A stretch of 64,000 bases of DNA from Staphylotrichum longicolle. Lineage: Eukaryota > Ascomycota > Sordariomycetes > Sordariales > Chaetomiaceae. This document shows positions 35,332 through 47,589 of the stretch, piece by piece. The stretch is from positions 3,782,001 to 3,846,000 of the forward strand of contig JAHCVI010000004.1 of assembly GCA_019096155.1 (NCBI GenBank), read 5' to 3'. Both the position numbers and the translations under genes were made by a program. The notes under the pieces are model-generated. The model saw nothing but the letters and a program-made list of their open reading frames with translations, ran no database searches and was not told where the DNA came from. Each line of letters opens with the position of its first letter. Within the stretch, counting starts at the first letter, position 1.

Positions 35332-36777
35332 TTTTGCGGGAAGTCTCTCTGCGTGTGTTGAAAGTGAGGCTCGCGGGTATGGTAGCCCGGCGTGTGTCAG
35401 CAGGTGTGGTGAGAGGTCGAGGCTGTGGAACAACACAAGACTGCTCCCCAATCCCGCGGCCATGGCTGCTCTTATTGTCGTGGCCGAATTTGTACACGTA
35501 GCGTGAGGTTGGAAGATGGCCGAGGCCACAGTTTGATGCCGCGTGAGCATCTCGAGTCTGTGAGTTTGGACGGTTGGCCGCTGGCGGTCAAAGCAGGGTC
35601 TGCCGTGAAGATGCCGGAGGGCGGGGTGGTTGACGGCCTATATGGCGGGTTTGAGCCCTGATTTGAACTGTTTGTGAGACGGAGATCGAGATTGAGGCCA
35701 GATGGGCGGCCGGAAGTTGGCCGGCGCCCTGGGTGAAGGATCCTCATCATGATATGGGTCGCGCACAAAGATGCGCGCCATCACGGGGCTGATTTGTTCG
35801 GCGAGGCGGTGTAACTAAGGGTTATGTGTTCGTTGTCGCGTACAAAGGCTGTGGCAGAACAATCGCGGCTTTCGGGTGTTGGTGGCCTTTGATCCATCTG
35901 ATCCCGTGGGCTCAGGGGAGAGAGGCGCAGTCGGCCACAGCCAGCGGCTCGTCCTGCCTTGATTTGCGAATGCCCGGGCTGTGTTGACTGTTTTTCAACC
36001 TGCCAAGCCTAATTGGCCCCAAAATGTTGTTGGCAGCCGTCGGACTCATGAAGCCTTGAACAAGGCGCGTCACTCTTGGACCGTTGGCTCACCGTTGACA
36101 TTTGGCGACGCCGTGTGAGGGAACTTCTCTCATGCGCAGCATCAAGCCAGTTGAACCAGCAACGTCCTCACGCCAATCGCAAGTCAACTTGAAACCGGCA
36201 AGCAAACGCTGAACCACTGAAGGCCGCCCAAAATCGAACCCCAGCCCGGTATGACACCGAGTTCCGCAGGTTGCGGTCACCAGAAAAGCAGCCACGCGTG
36301 ATGATCCTACGGCAAGAAGCAGGTCCCGCAGTTGGGAATCAATTAATCGTCCGATATAGTCCCCTAGATAATAGGTGTCCTTCCGTGCTGAACAGGCCAC
36401 GGACGCAATTAAGTTTCGGCCTCGTGGGCCGGATGGGCTGAGTGTGTGCGTACACCCGGAGCGGGGGCGTTTCATGGCCGGCCGGGTCCGGGCTGGCCGG
36501 CTCCCCTTGAGCCGTTGTTCGGCGCCCCGATATGCTAGCCGGCGCCGGCACCGACGCTGATGGATATGAACATCGCTACGCCCAAAATTAATGTTCTCCA
36601 ACGTAGCGGCATCGCGCGCCGCGATGACAGGCGACCGCCCCTCTGTCTGCTGTAAACCCGGGACGGCCCGGGGAGGGTGCCCGGTTGCGACCTGATGGCC
36701 GTCTCCATGCTCCTCACACGGCTTCCATGAAACCGGCAAATCAAGGCGGCCATCTCCAATCATTCCCTGTAGAACAC
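35332..36777. other. Intergenic, hypothetical gene to BET3
   Basis: No supported gene. A minus-strand frame at 36089-36763 (224 codons) has no domain and no convincing start. The left part is the promoter of the 174-residue gene. Confidence 0.4.
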
Positions 36778-37533
36778 CTAGTCATCCTCTGGCGGGAGTT
36801 CGTCGTCGATGTACCGTATCAGGCTGATGCGCATCTCGGTCGTGTCGTTCCCGCGTAGCACGTCGCTGATGAAGTGGGCTTCCACCTGCATCTGCACCAT
36901 CTCCAGCGCCCCGCGCAGCACGCCGCACAAGATGTTGGAGTACCACAGCTCGTCCTGGGCGCGGCCGTCGTCGGGTAGCTCGACAAAGTCGGCAAAGGGG
37001 TTCTCGTCAAAGACAAGCGAGAACTGCTTGCCGTCGCTCGTCCAATTCGTGATTGTTGGGGTGATGTTGAGGAAGATCTTGAAGCCGACCTGCGTCCCAT
37101 CCGATGGTCAGCAACTTGCGCAAGCCGACCTGGTCCTACCCAGCCCACGCACCTTAGCGATCATCTCTGCCGTTTCCCGAAAGTTCGAACACCGCCTGAC
37201 CGTGTTCGATTTGGCCAGATAGTCTTCGATCAACCGCAGCCCAATGTTGTAGCCCATCTTGTCCAGCTGCTTGTTGACCTCGACATAGTCACTGTCAAAG
37301 TCCTTGCACAGCTGCGCGACGATAGTGCCGTACGTGAGGACGACGAGCTCGGCGTTGACCTTGTCCATCCGCGTCCTTGGGAAGTTAGCGGGGGATCGCT
37401 TGCATGCGTGGACGAGGCAGACCCTACTTCCAGACCCTGAACACGAAAACGGTACGGTCAGCATGGCATCGACGTGTTGCAGGGAGCGTAAAACGTACTC
37501 TTCACCGAGGCGGGAGGCTTTACTTGACGCCAT
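36778..37533 (-). CDS. BET3: TRAPP complex subunit BET3 (TRAPPC3)
   Basis: Three exons (37533-37499, 37375-37153, 37089-36778) give 189 residues. Exon 1 is only 35 nt and encodes MASSKASRLGEE. The core text DKVNAELVVLTYGTIVAQL, VNKQLDKMGYNIGLRLIEDY, NTVRRCSNFRETAEMIAK, VGFKIFLNITPTITNW and FSLVFDENPFADFVELP is unmistakable for BET3. Cys74 in RRCSNF is the conserved residue palmitoylated in TRAPPC3, its acyl chain lying in a hydrophobic tunnel. BET3 is a core subunit of TRAPP complexes, GEFs for the Ypt1/Rab1 GTPase, and acts in ER-Golgi and later traffic. It is divergent from the U5-40K gene, with 449 bp between start codons. Intron ends are canonical, including GTACGT and GTGCGT donors. Confidence 0.97.
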
Positions 37534-37982
37534 TGCCGGCTAGAATTGCACTGATCGACCAGTTAAGAACTTCTTGAGAGGTACAGCAATATTCGAAAAC
37601 GACATGCACGAGGGGCGACCAGGCAGTCGCTGGAACGCAGCTTTGGAATGACAAGATGAGGGACGGGGTGACTTTCAAGGATGGAGATCAACCAGAACGG
37701 AGGTGCATTTGGGACGCTGGCCCCAAACTCAGCTCCGCCCAGCAGCTACAAGGGTGCCGGTGTGGGGGACTGCCCCACCAATCTGGAAGCCTTAGCGCGC
37801 GATGCCCACCCCTGAAGCGGAGCGCGGGGGATCTAAAATCCAGCGAAAGCCTGCGTGTTTGGAGCTGCTGCATCATCAAGCTCCGGAGCTGGAGACCAAA
37901 CATCCCGTCGCCAGCCTTGCACACCGAGTCCTCATCCCACTCCACCAATTGCCCTGTAACATCACTACCCATCCACACGACT
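37534..37982. other. Shared promoter of BET3 and U5-40K
   Basis: 449 bp between divergent start codons. No other feature is seen. Confidence 0.5.
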
Positions 37983-39203
37983 ATGTCTGAAAAGAGACCG
38001 GCTTCCGACGACCCGAGCGAGGGCCAGCTCGTTGTGAAGCGGCAGAATGTGGGCACGAGCCGCGCTCTCACCACCCGGGGCGCGCCGGGGAGCAGCGCCC
38101 TCATCCAGGCGGTATGTTTGGTGCCTTTCGGGTACGTCTAGGGCGCCTACTCTGACAATAAAGGCATAGGCACCCCGGACCAGCGGGTTGCAGGCTCCCG
38201 TGATGGAGCTGTCGGGGCATTCGGGCGAGATCTTTGCGGCCAAGTTCGACCCGACAGGAAACCTGATCGCCTCTGGGTCGATGGACAGAACAATAAGTGC
38301 GTTGCCAAGCATCTCAAGTGACGAATGGGTCATTAACGGAGCGTAGTGCTTTGGCGGACATACGGGGACTGCGAAAACTACGGCGTCCTGAGCGGCCACC
38401 GCGGCGCGATTCTCGACCTTCAGTGGTCGCGCGACTCCGACATCCTCTTTTCTGCTTCGGCCGACATGCACCTTGCGAGCTGGGATCTTACGTCAGGGGA
38501 AAGGATACGGCGCTACGTCGGACACGAGGAGATCATCAACTCGATGGACATCAGCAAGCGGGGCGAGGAGCTGCTGATCAGCGGGAGTGACGACGGGACG
38601 ATCGGGATCTGGGACCCGAGGACGAAGAACGCCGTCGATTACATCGAGACCGAGTTTCCTATTACTGCCGTGGCCGTCTCAGAGGCTGGCAACGAGATCT
38701 ACTCTGGCGGCATCGACAATGACATCAAGGTGTGGGACATCCGGAAGAAGGCCCTCGTTCACTCCATGCTCGGACACACCGACACAATCACCTCGCTCCG
38801 GGTATCACCCGACGGCCAGCAGCTGTTGTCGTATGCTATGGACTCGACCGCCAGGACATGGGATATTCGGCCGTTTGCGCCAGCGGAGCGGCACATCCGC
38901 ACCTTTGATGGTGCCCCCCTGGGGCTGGAGAAGAACTTGATTCGCGGGAGCTGGGACTCGGATGGCAAGAAGATTGGCATCGGCGCCGGCGACGGCACCG
39001 TCGTCATCTGGGGTAGCGACTCCGGGAAGCTCCTCTATAAACTGCCCGGCCACAAGGGGACGGTCAATTGCGCCGAGTTTGCGCCAGGAGATGCCCCTAT
39101 CGGTTGGTGCCCCTGGATTATGTGACACGGTTTCTGTGCTAACTGTGCGGTAGTTCTCTCGGCGTCTTCCGATCGCACCATGCTGTTGGGCGAGCTGAAG
39201 TGA
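37983..39203 (+). CDS. U5 snRNP 40 kDa WD40 protein (SNRNP40 / Spf38 type)
   Basis: Four exons (37983-38111, 38170-38296, 38347-39102, 39154-39203) give 353 residues. A basic N-terminus (MSEKRPASDD, LVVKRQN) precedes seven WD40 repeats that start at MELSGHSGEIFAAKFDPTG. Repeat signatures include SGHRGAILDLQWSRDSD, SGSDDGTIGIWDPR, SGGIDNDIKVWDIR, LGHTDTITSLRVSPDG and LPGHKGTVNCAEF. The text PLGLEKNLIRGSWDSDGKKI and the C-terminus VLSASSDRTMLLGEL are specific to the U5-40K family rather than other WD40 proteins. It is a structural subunit of the U5 snRNP, contacts Prp8 and works in pre-mRNA splicing in the nucleus. The last exon encodes only 16 residues. Budding yeast lacks this protein, in keeping with an intron-rich genome. 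Confidence 0.96.
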
Positions 39204-41238
39204 GCCCCGGGACGAGTCAAAGCGATCACACGACTTACTCGGCACTCAGACCGCCGTCTTCCAGTCCCTTGTCGCGAACCAGGCCGTGAGATAGTGTCAG
39301 CAAGGCCTCGAGGCCTGTCGTGGACTTCCCAGTTCCGGGCCTCAAAGACCGATATTCAACATGCGCCTGGGGTGAAACGGGCGCCACTTCTAGGGCAGCG
39401 AGTAAAGGTCAGGGCTGAGAACCGCTGTTGTGGGCATCCCATGTGCATTAGAGCACGTGGTGGAAGGAGTGTTGGGATGCAATGGTGCAGAACGACGTGG
39501 ACCGGAGAAGGACCCGATATTCCGACTCTGAGGGCGCAGAACGGAGACGGAAGTAGCGTGGAGATGATACCCAACCAAGCAAATAGAGGCCCGGGACAGA
39601 CAGGAACAGGGCCGACCTTGAAATCCTGCTCGGTCTGTGTTTGGAGGATGATCGCCTACCTCCAGGCAACACTCAAGGATTTCTCAGGAACCAACCTTCA
39701 AGCCCTCTCTGTCTTGATCACCGTCCAGGCGCCAGCTTCACGTTCGTCATATCTTTTAAAAGAGGCCAGTCCTGTGCTCCCTACCTTCTTTGGTGTTGAA
39801 GTTGCTGTCGGAGCTCTCGTGGAGCTGTGAAACGTGAAGCACGGGGCAAGTCCAGGGGGGCATCTGAAACGTGGTGGATGCCCCACCCCTTCTAATACAA
39901 CGGCCGCGTCTGGGCCAATCAATTAGCCGCAGCCGCCCTCTTCTGCCGTTCAGGGGTCGGCACCCAAAGACCCTTCTGGTTGCGACCTTGACGAATCGCG
40001 GGAATGGAGGGGCGAGGCACTAGGAATGGTTGGCGCTCGACTGCTTGTATCACGGCCATGTCGACGCGTTGTTGTGATGCTGTGGGTGCTAGTATCCTCT
40101 GCCAAGCCAGTGCAGCGCAGGTCTGTCCAAGTGCGATGCGGAAAGGACTGGTAGATGTCTCCCGAGGGCTCTCTGTCAGTCCTGCGGGCACAATCTTCGA
40201 AACATCCAGGACCGGGGACGGTTGAGACGCCGCACCTTTCTCTGTCAAGCAGGGGCTCGCGGGACTGGTATCCCGTCCGTCAAGAACTCTGCAAGGGACG
40301 CACACGGTGCCTGTCCCTGCTCAACTCCTGCCTGTGCGCTCCCTCGTCCCTCTGTCTTGACTGCTCCAAGGAGTGGCTTGCACCAGAGGGTGGCTTGCGA
40401 CCCCCTGCATCCAAGTCTCACCTCCGGCTCTGTCTCATCGACTCGAATAGACTGTCGTGCCCTAGCCCCGGCTCCTCCGTCCGAATTTGATCTCTTGAAC
40501 CTCTGATCTGTGCTGACTTTCCTGGCTTGGGACATTGTGAGCCAGTCGCCAATCCGTGTGAGACCTAGGGCATGTCCACCCGCATACCCCGAAACAAAAC
40601 AAGGTGCTGCGTCCGCCTGTCGTTCTTCAGAACCTCGGCTTTTGATCTGTTTTCCTCATTCTCTACCCCCCTCGTTTGCTGGTTTGTCGGGAGCTGCGTC
40701 ACGGTTGTTCTTCTTGCATCACTCGCTCTTGAACCAACGACCTCCCGCTCCCTTCGCAACGGACGAAACACGGCTTCCACGGGGCGGGCACCATTGGACT
40801 GACACTCCATTGATCCATTCTCTTCCTTTTGTCTTCGGCATTATAATCATACAAGGCTCTGGGAGCTGGTAATTACTGGACGGCAGTGCTTGGTCCCTTT
40901 TGCCGGCCTCGGATAGACGACCACGGAGCATAAGGAGTTTATGATACCCACCTTGGACATTTGGCTTACCTTTTCTCGAATCCTCTTTTGACGTCTCGCG
41001 CTTGGTCGCAACTCACCTTGAGATCGTACACGACGCCCGATCTGCCCTGGTATCGGTTGTCTCGTCGAGGAGTCGACCATCACCCAACATCACCACCGAC
41101 AGCAGCGCCGCTGTGGTGACAACAACTCGGCGGAGGCGCTTTCCCAAGGGAAACAGACAGACCGTGGTCTGGTCTCCCAACGGCATGACAACACACCTCC
41201 CATAACGACACTCCAAGCAGCTCACACCAGCAAACGAA
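39204..41238. other. Intergenic, with one doubtful minus-strand frame
   Basis: Apart from the doubtful frame listed at 39919-40305, no gene is supported. The right third is CT-rich promoter-like sequence of the next gene. Confidence 0.4.
39919..40305 (-). CDS. Doubtful small coding exon, possible last exon of an unknown gene
   Basis: A minus-strand frame ends with VDMAVIQAVERQPFLVPRP, then IRQGRNQKGLWVPTPERQK, followed by several alanines. This has a protein-like composition and a basic C-terminus of the sort seen in mitochondrial ribosomal proteins. An ATG at 40535 starts another frame (MSQARKVSTDQRFKRSNSDG) that could be a first exon with a GTGAGA donor, but I found no acceptor that joins the two in phase. 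It is reported only as a candidate and may be chance. Confidence 0.2.
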   Translation of the reverse strand: MCVPCRVLDGRDTSPASPCLTEKGAASQPSPVLDVSKIVPAGLTESPRETSTSPFRIALGQTCAALAWQRILAPTASQQRVDMAVIQAVERQPFLVPRPSIPAIRQGRNQKGLWVPTPERQKRAAAAN

Positions 41239-42979
41239 ATGAACCGCTTCAACATCTTCGCCCGCCCCAGCGGCGGCGCCAACACCAGCTCCAACCCCCA
41301 AGACCTCCTCGACACCGACCCTTACGGCGACCGCACCCCGCTCTCCCCGCACGCCGCCCCCGAGATCCTCCCCGACGACCTCGAAGCGGCGCGCCCCTCG
41401 GCGGCCGCGGCCGCCGCCACGCACGAAATGGCCGAGCGCAACCGCACGCCCGGCACGCGCTTCCTGCAACGCTTCCGCCCAACCATCCCCAGCTTCCTCA
41501 GCAGCAGCGCCTCCCAAAACCGCGCGTCCCACCTGTATGGCTACGGCGGCTACCGCCCCAGCAGCAGCCACTACTCGGGCGACGGCCTGCGGGGCGCGCC
41601 CGACACCGTCGTCGACCTCAACGCGCACACGCACATGCACATGCACGCGGGCGTCGAGTCCCCCAAGAGCCCCGAGTTCGCGTACCGCATCGGCGAGGGC
41701 GAGCTGAACCTGCCCGGGACGAGGCTGCACCTGCCCAACCTGGCGCGGACGTGGTCGGTGGGGGAGAACGGCCCGCCAACGCGGCCTGGGACGGCGGCCG
41801 TGAACAATAACAACAACAATGCTGAGGGTGGTGAAGGTGGGGATGGGGTGGCGCGGCCGGAGAGGGCGGTGCATCGGTCGCGGAGGCATGGCGCGCAGGA
41901 GCGGGATGAGGACAGCGGGCGGGGACATCGGGAGCGGAGGAGGCGGAGGAGAGGGGAAGGGAGCAGCAGTGGGAGCGGGAGCGGCAGGAGTGGGAGGTCG
42001 GGTCGCTCGGAGAGGTCGGGTAGTCACCGGTCGCACCGGTCGCACCGGTCCCATCGGTCGAGAGACGAAGAAAGTGGGAGCAGGAGGACACGGCGCGAGC
42101 GGCGGCGGAGGGAGGACGGCGAGCGCAGCAGCTCGGGGCGGAGCAGCCCCGGACGGAGAGAGCGCCGCCCGCCCAAGCACTTTCTCTTCTGCTTCCCCTG
42201 GATCAAGTCGCGCCGGATCCGGTCGCAGATCCTGCGGTGTTTTGTCTCGGGCATGTTCCTGGCCCTGACCTTGTCGATCTGTAAGTGCCTCGGAGAGGTT
42301 TACGTACCTTCGCCACGGTTCAAAGCTGACTTGACTTGGCAGACCTCTCCCTCTCGCTCACCCAACACGTCACCAGCAACGAGTTCACCATCCTGCTGAT
42401 CCTCATCATCCTCTTCGTCACCATCTTCTTCTGCCACAGCCTCATCCGCCTCTGCATGCTGGCCGTCAAGGCGCGCAAGCGGGAACAGGCGGTCGCGCAG
42501 GGACAGCTCCCGGAGATGGCGGGCCCCGGAGGTTACGCCATCCCGCGCGAGCCCATCCCCGTCGTGCTGGCCCGGGACGAGGAGGCGGCGGGCATCGAGA
42601 GCGAGGCAACCAAGACCGGACCGCCGGCGTACGGCGTGTGGCGGGAGAGCGTGGTATGTTGCCGTTCCCACAACCCGTTGCTGAGCTTTGCTAACCATGG
42701 CACGACAGAGGGTTGACCCGAACCGGCTCTACTGGCAGCGCAAAAGCATGTGGCGGTTCAGAGGAGGAGGTCTCCGATATCAGCAGCTCGAGTGGCTCGG
42801 GGAGCTCCCAGAGCAGCAGGGGCCGCACCACCGTGCCTCGCCCGCCGTCTTATTCGTCCGACGACGGCGTCAGCTACGTGGTCGACGCCCGGCCGAGGTC
42901 CATGGCGCCGCAGGCGAATGGCCGTCTTGCGGGGAGCTCGCCGCCGTCCGAGAGCGGGAGATCTGGGCCGTGGATCTGA
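41239..42979 (+). CDS. Conserved fungal two-TM protein of unknown function, frame change near C-terminus
   Basis: Three exons are proposed: 41239-42280, 42343-42653 and 42709-42979. Residues 1-325 are mostly disordered and charged, with Asn, Gly, Arg and Ser runs and a HRSHRSHRSH array. A basic stretch (KHFLFCFPWIKSRRIRSQI) leads into two TM helices around SGMFLALTLSIYLSLSL and EFTILLILIILFVTIFF, then AVKARKREQAVAQGQ and PPAYGVWRESV. Exon 3 opens RVDPNRLYWQR. It then shifts by one base in the CAAAAG run around 42747 before the acidic, Ser-rich tail SEEEVSDISSSSGSGSS, PRPPSYSSDDGVSYVV and the stop at 42977. Without the shift the ORF runs on in unlike text. It is probably an endomembrane or plasma-membrane protein; no function is known to me. 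The shift may be an A-run sequencing error. Confidence 0.7.
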
Positions 42980-45265
42980 GCCTGCGGGTTGGGCTCGGTA
43001 CAGTGACGAAGGCTCGGCATTGGCGCTGGACATCAAGCAGCCTGGGGGGAGGGATAGGGATAGGCACGGGTACGGGTACGGGCATTTTCGGGGCGTTGAG
43101 GCGGATATACCAATTTTCATGTTGCAACGGAGCATCGGGAGGCGTACCAGGTGTACGTAATGGTAATTGAAACATGGTCCGACTAGACATGTTGCTGCTT
43201 CTTGTCGTTGTTGTCGTCGTCATCATCATCGTCGTCGCTGGGTGCCGGACGAGCGGCGGTGGACCGGAGCTCGCCCCGAGCCAAGCCCCCGGACAGAGTG
43301 TGAATACCCTTGAATCTGGCCATCGCTAATCAGCGCCTCCGTCATCTTGGGTAAAACGCAGATGCATGCGCTGCTGCATGTCTTCAGCTGATGGACATGG
43401 TCTGAGCCAACCCGGAGCGTCGCGTTGTGTGGTTGACCAACCGACCCTGGGCTTGGGGCAGCCCTTTGCGGACGGAAGATGCCCCCTGCCACCCCGCTTT
43501 GGGCTTTCCGGACCTTGTCATCTCGTCTTTGCCTGCCTGCCTGGGAGCATGAGGTTGGGCATGATTGGGCCGAGTGAGGGGGAGCGTGGCCGACAGGGGT
43601 TCTGTTGCAGGCTTGCAGCGGGGTTCTCTTCAGGTCAGACCCGGGCCAAACACAGATCCCGCATCTGTGAGAACACCATTTTTATCTGGATTTTTTTGGA
43701 TGGTCTGACAAACAACCCTGCGGCTGATGGCTCCTTGCCTCGGCCTGTCTGGAGTGGTGGCGCTCCCCCGCGTTTCCTCGTCGCCAACGCTTGGATGAGG
43801 AATGCCAGTCGCTGCTCGCTCGGCACCGGTGCCCCGCCCTCGGCCCACAGAGCTCGAGGGTTCGGGCCTTTCTCAGGTTGGTAAAGGTACCTAACTTATC
43901 GCGCTGGCTGGAGAGCCCGTGGCTGCCGAAGACGGCGGCGCCTCTTCAGCCCGGATTCGGCTCTTTCCCGAAACATCGTGCCCCCAGCAGAGAGCTCGCC
44001 AGCCATGGAAAGGGCAACTGAAGCGAGTGTGTGGTTGCTGTGGTTCGCACATGGCCTGAACGCGGCAGTTAGCACGAGTCAGAGGTGGGGCCATCACGAG
44101 TTGCGACTGCGAATTGGAAGTCGCAGCTGCGTGTGGGATGGTTGCGGTGGGCCGGCGCCCGCCAAGGCCCCAGAATTTTGCCCTTAGCGTGCCCTGCGAG
44201 CTGAGATTGCAGCGCTGCACTCGCTTGGAAGCAGTGGCTCTGCTCAGCAGCTCGGAAGCAAGGACCGCCAGCTGACGGAGCACTCCAGAAGCCCGCCCAG
44301 CCGAAAAGTGGAAGTGGAAGCCGCCCCTCTGTCGGGGTACCTCCGCGGTACTTTGCCCTCGGCAGCACCCAGGCGCCAAGCAGCGGCTCGGTGCATTTTC
44401 TCGCCCAGATTGCTGCCCGGTCTGTGCCAAATCCGGAGGAGCCAAGTCACCCGCGAGTCACTCGTCTTCGGTTTTGGCCTGTTGCCCGTGCGAATCTGTG
44501 CCAGCAACCTGCGCTATCCCTCCCTTCCCCGTTTGCCGCTCTCCCTCATTGTTCCGCTGGTCCCGCCGCTCTCTCCTCCTCTTCCCATCTGCAAACACAG
44601 TCGTCCTCAAAGCGCATCGGCAAACTATTTTCGGGTGTTGTTGGCGAGGAAGTCGGAATCGAAGTCGGAAGTACGGTCGAGGCTGCGGTTGTCGGTCGAA
44701 GAAGCATCACAATCTTTTTGGGAATTTTGGGTATTGTTTTTTTCTCCAGAAGGTCAGTCCCCTCCGATTCTCGCTACCACCGCCGCCAGCACCGGCTCCT
44801 CCTGCTCTTTGCACCTCGGACACACGTTTGCATGCGCGCATATCACTTCTTTGGGTGTCGCATCATGGGTTCGCCTTCGAAGGGTCGTCGATAGCAGCGG
44901 CGACTGGATCCCGGCTTCGTGGAGGCGCTATGGATAGGGCAGACCTCGGTTGCGCGCATTGTTGGACACCAGGCCTCCTCGGGACAGATAGACCTTGCGC
45001 CGCACCTCGTATGCTCCTCCCTTGGTCGATTCGCATGGTGTGTGTGGTTGGGGCAGTCTCTCTCGACGGGCGCGGTTGATTCAGACGTCATATTTGCCCT
45101 GTTGGAAGAGCAGCCGAGACGTCGGGTCGCACAACAGCCCCCGCCACCAAACCCGGCTCCCGGCGTCCGACCCGATCTCCGGCACAATCGAGGACCTTGT
45201 CAACCCCCAGTCGAGCAACGCTGGTCTCAGCCCTCTGGAACCACAGAGATGCCATCAATTCAACC
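42980..45265. other. Intergenic and GIS2 leader region
   Basis: A short GTC/ATC-type microsatellite lies near 43205-43240. Frames at 43.4-45.2 kb overlap on both strands without domains. 44.5-45.2 kb is pyrimidine-rich and is probably the GIS2 promoter and long 5' leader, perhaps with a leader intron. Confidence 0.4.
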
Positions 45266-45451
45266 ATGACGACGATGCAGTCTTTCGCGGGCGCCCTGCG
45301 CACCACCCGAACCCGCGCTGGCCCTCAGCCGACGACGCCCGTCGACAAACCCATGCGTTCCCATGTGTTCACCCATCTTGCGCCGCTTGCAAACGTGTCA
45401 CCAACAAAGGCAGAGGAGACTGGGCGGCAGCCAGTCGCAACGGCGTTCTAA
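45266..45451 (+). other. Possible upstream ORF in the GIS2 leader
   Basis: A 61-codon frame (starts MTTMQSFAGALRTTRTRAG) ends 27 nt before the GIS2 start codon. If the leader is unspliced here it would lower initiation at GIS2. A leader intron could remove part of it. Confidence 0.3.
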
Positions 45452-45478
45452 CGTGCGTGCAGATCTCAATCGTTCAAT

Positions 45479-46264
45479 ATGTCGTCGGTCTCTCGTCGGG
45501 CGTGCTACAAGTGCGGTGAGCTGGGCCACCATGCCGAGGCTTGCGCCTCCCCGCAGCGCCTCTGCTACAACTGTATGTCCCCCGCCTTGACTTGTTCATC
45601 CTGCGCGGCTGCTGACATTGGAGCCAGGCAAGCAGCCCAACCACGAGTCGAATGAGTGCCCGATGCCGCGCACGACCAAGGCGAAGCAGTGCTACCACTG
45701 CCAGGGTCTCGGACACGTCCAGGCCGAGTGCCCGACTCTCCGCCTGAGCGGCGGTGCCCCCGGCGCCAACCGGTGCTACAACTGCGACGGCGTTGGACAC
45801 TTGGCTGTATGATTTTTTCCCCTCTCCAGTCCAGTCACGGTTTGACGGATGCTGACTTTGACCACCAGCGCAACTGCCCCAACCCTACCGTCCCTGGGCT
45901 CCCCAGAGCCGGCCCGCCCATGGCCCGCGGCTTCCCTCCCCAGGGCCGGCCTGGTGCTTTCCGCCCGGCGACCTGCTACAAGTGCGGCGGCCCGAACCAC
46001 TTCGCTCGCGACTGCCAGGCGCAGGCGATGAAGTGCTATGCCTGCGGCAAGCTCGGCCACATTTCGCGCGACTGCACCGCGCCCAACGGCGGCCCCCTCA
46101 ACACGGCCGGCAAGACGTGCTACCAGTGCGGCGAGACGGGCCACATCTCGCGTGACTGCGCCAAGAAGGCTGGCCTCAACGGCGAGCTGCAGTCCGACCT
46201 CGACCTGAATGGCGGCCAGGGTATCCCGTCCCAGGCGGTCCCGCCCGTCGCTCCTGTCGCTTAA
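45479..46264 (+). CDS. CCHC zinc-knuckle nucleic-acid-binding protein, GIS2/Byr3/CNBP family
   Basis: Three exons (45479-45572, 45628-45806, 45869-46264) give 222 residues. Seven CX2CX4HX4C knuckles are present: CYKCGELGHHAEAC, CYNCKQPNHESNEC, CYHCQGLGHVQAEC, CYNCDGVGHLARNC, CYKCGGPNHFARDC, CYACGKLGHISRDC and CYQCGETGHISRDC. Two of them (2 and 4) are split by introns. Between knuckles 4 and 5 is a Pro/Gly/Arg linker (PRAGPPMARGFPPQGRPG), like the RGG linker of CNBP. The number and spacing match fungal Gis2/Byr3, single-stranded nucleic acid-binding proteins that associate with polysomes and stress granules and affect translation. All metal ligands are intact. The start codon is the only one giving a complete first knuckle. 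Confidence 0.95.
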
Positions 46265-47589
46265 GCGCGCACAACGCCATCATCACAAACACTTACGGGG
46301 AGTCGGTCAAGTTTCGGTTCCAATTTCTTCGGCAATGCATGGCTTCTGGTCCATATATCATCTCCTTGATCTTTTCTCCGCTCTGGACATGGGGTCAAGA
46401 CACGACACGATATCGGGGTTTTCCACGGCGTTCTCGGTTCTGGCTCATATCACGGTTTACTCTTGTCTGGACAGCACGATGAAATGGAAAAGAAACTCAT
46501 GTCTCCTTGGCAAGCATTTTCTCTTCGACGACGGCGGTCCTGGTCAAGGCGGGGATGTCCCATACATTGCAGCTTGACGGCCAGCCTCCCTGTCTTTTTT
46601 TTTTTCTGTTTCTCCTTCCACCAACTTTCCTTTCTCATCATTGCCTCCCCGCCTAGACGCTATTTGGAAACAAGCAACTTTCAGAGATACCCCCCTTGGA
46701 CGGAAACGCATTCGGAGATGGTTGTCGAGGCTCTCGGGCTCTATCAGCGGACACCGGGCTCGGCGGGTTGTTGTTGAGGCACCGCCGGGCGGGCAAGGGC
46801 GACGAGGCAAGGCCAGATCAGAAGGGGCACGATATTCAGTAGGAAGGGCGTGGTGCATTGAAGAGACGTCAAGCTGTGGACGATGTGGTGGTCGGGACGG
46901 CGGTGTATGTGAGGAAATACACGATTCTGCAGAACTTTGGTTCGTCTTGCCTGATGTGTGTACTTTCGTGATGGTCCCTTGTTCAGGCAGCCCAGGACTC
47001 CAACTTCCTCACGGCAAACCGCAAACTGCTTAATTGCCAAGTCGAGCAATACGCCCTCGTCGAAGGGACAACGTACCGCCCGACACACGCTTCTGATCTT
47101 GTCACCGATTTCCGACGTGTCCTTCCATGAACCCACTTTCAGTTACGATGCTATTCCCATACCAAACATTGCCCACTCCCGGTCCCCAAGTCCGAAACAC
47201 CAGAACACAACCAACTACTACCTGACAGAGCAACGCAGAAAGACTCGTAAAAGACAGCCGTTTGGTCCATTCAAACGCAGTTGTCAAGCCAAGGAGTAAA
47301 GGCGGGGGGGTCCAAGATAAGGGGGGTCAAAACTGAGGCGAATCGGGGCAGGAAGGAGGGCAACCAGACGCACTGTGCTGCTGTAGGCACTGCCCTCACG
47401 AGGTATATGGACACCACTCGAGGAGAAGAGAATTGACTTTAGTCTCAACGAATCCAATATGCACCGCTGAATTCTGCTTCACGTACGCCTAAACAAAACG
47501 CTGCTTCTTGTAACATGCTCCCTTTCTGCTCCAAACGCCCAAGCACAGCCAGTAATAACCCACTCATCCATCCTCGTTCCACTCGATCC
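46265..47589. other. Intergenic between convergent 3' ends
   Basis: 3' UTRs of GIS2 and the membrane-protein gene, including a T run near 46.6 kb. No supported gene. Confidence 0.45.

Noticed and set aside
40719..40800. GGTTCAAG on the minus strand resembling a tRNA 3' half
   Set aside because: The loop would be 8 nt with no matching acceptor or anticodon stem.
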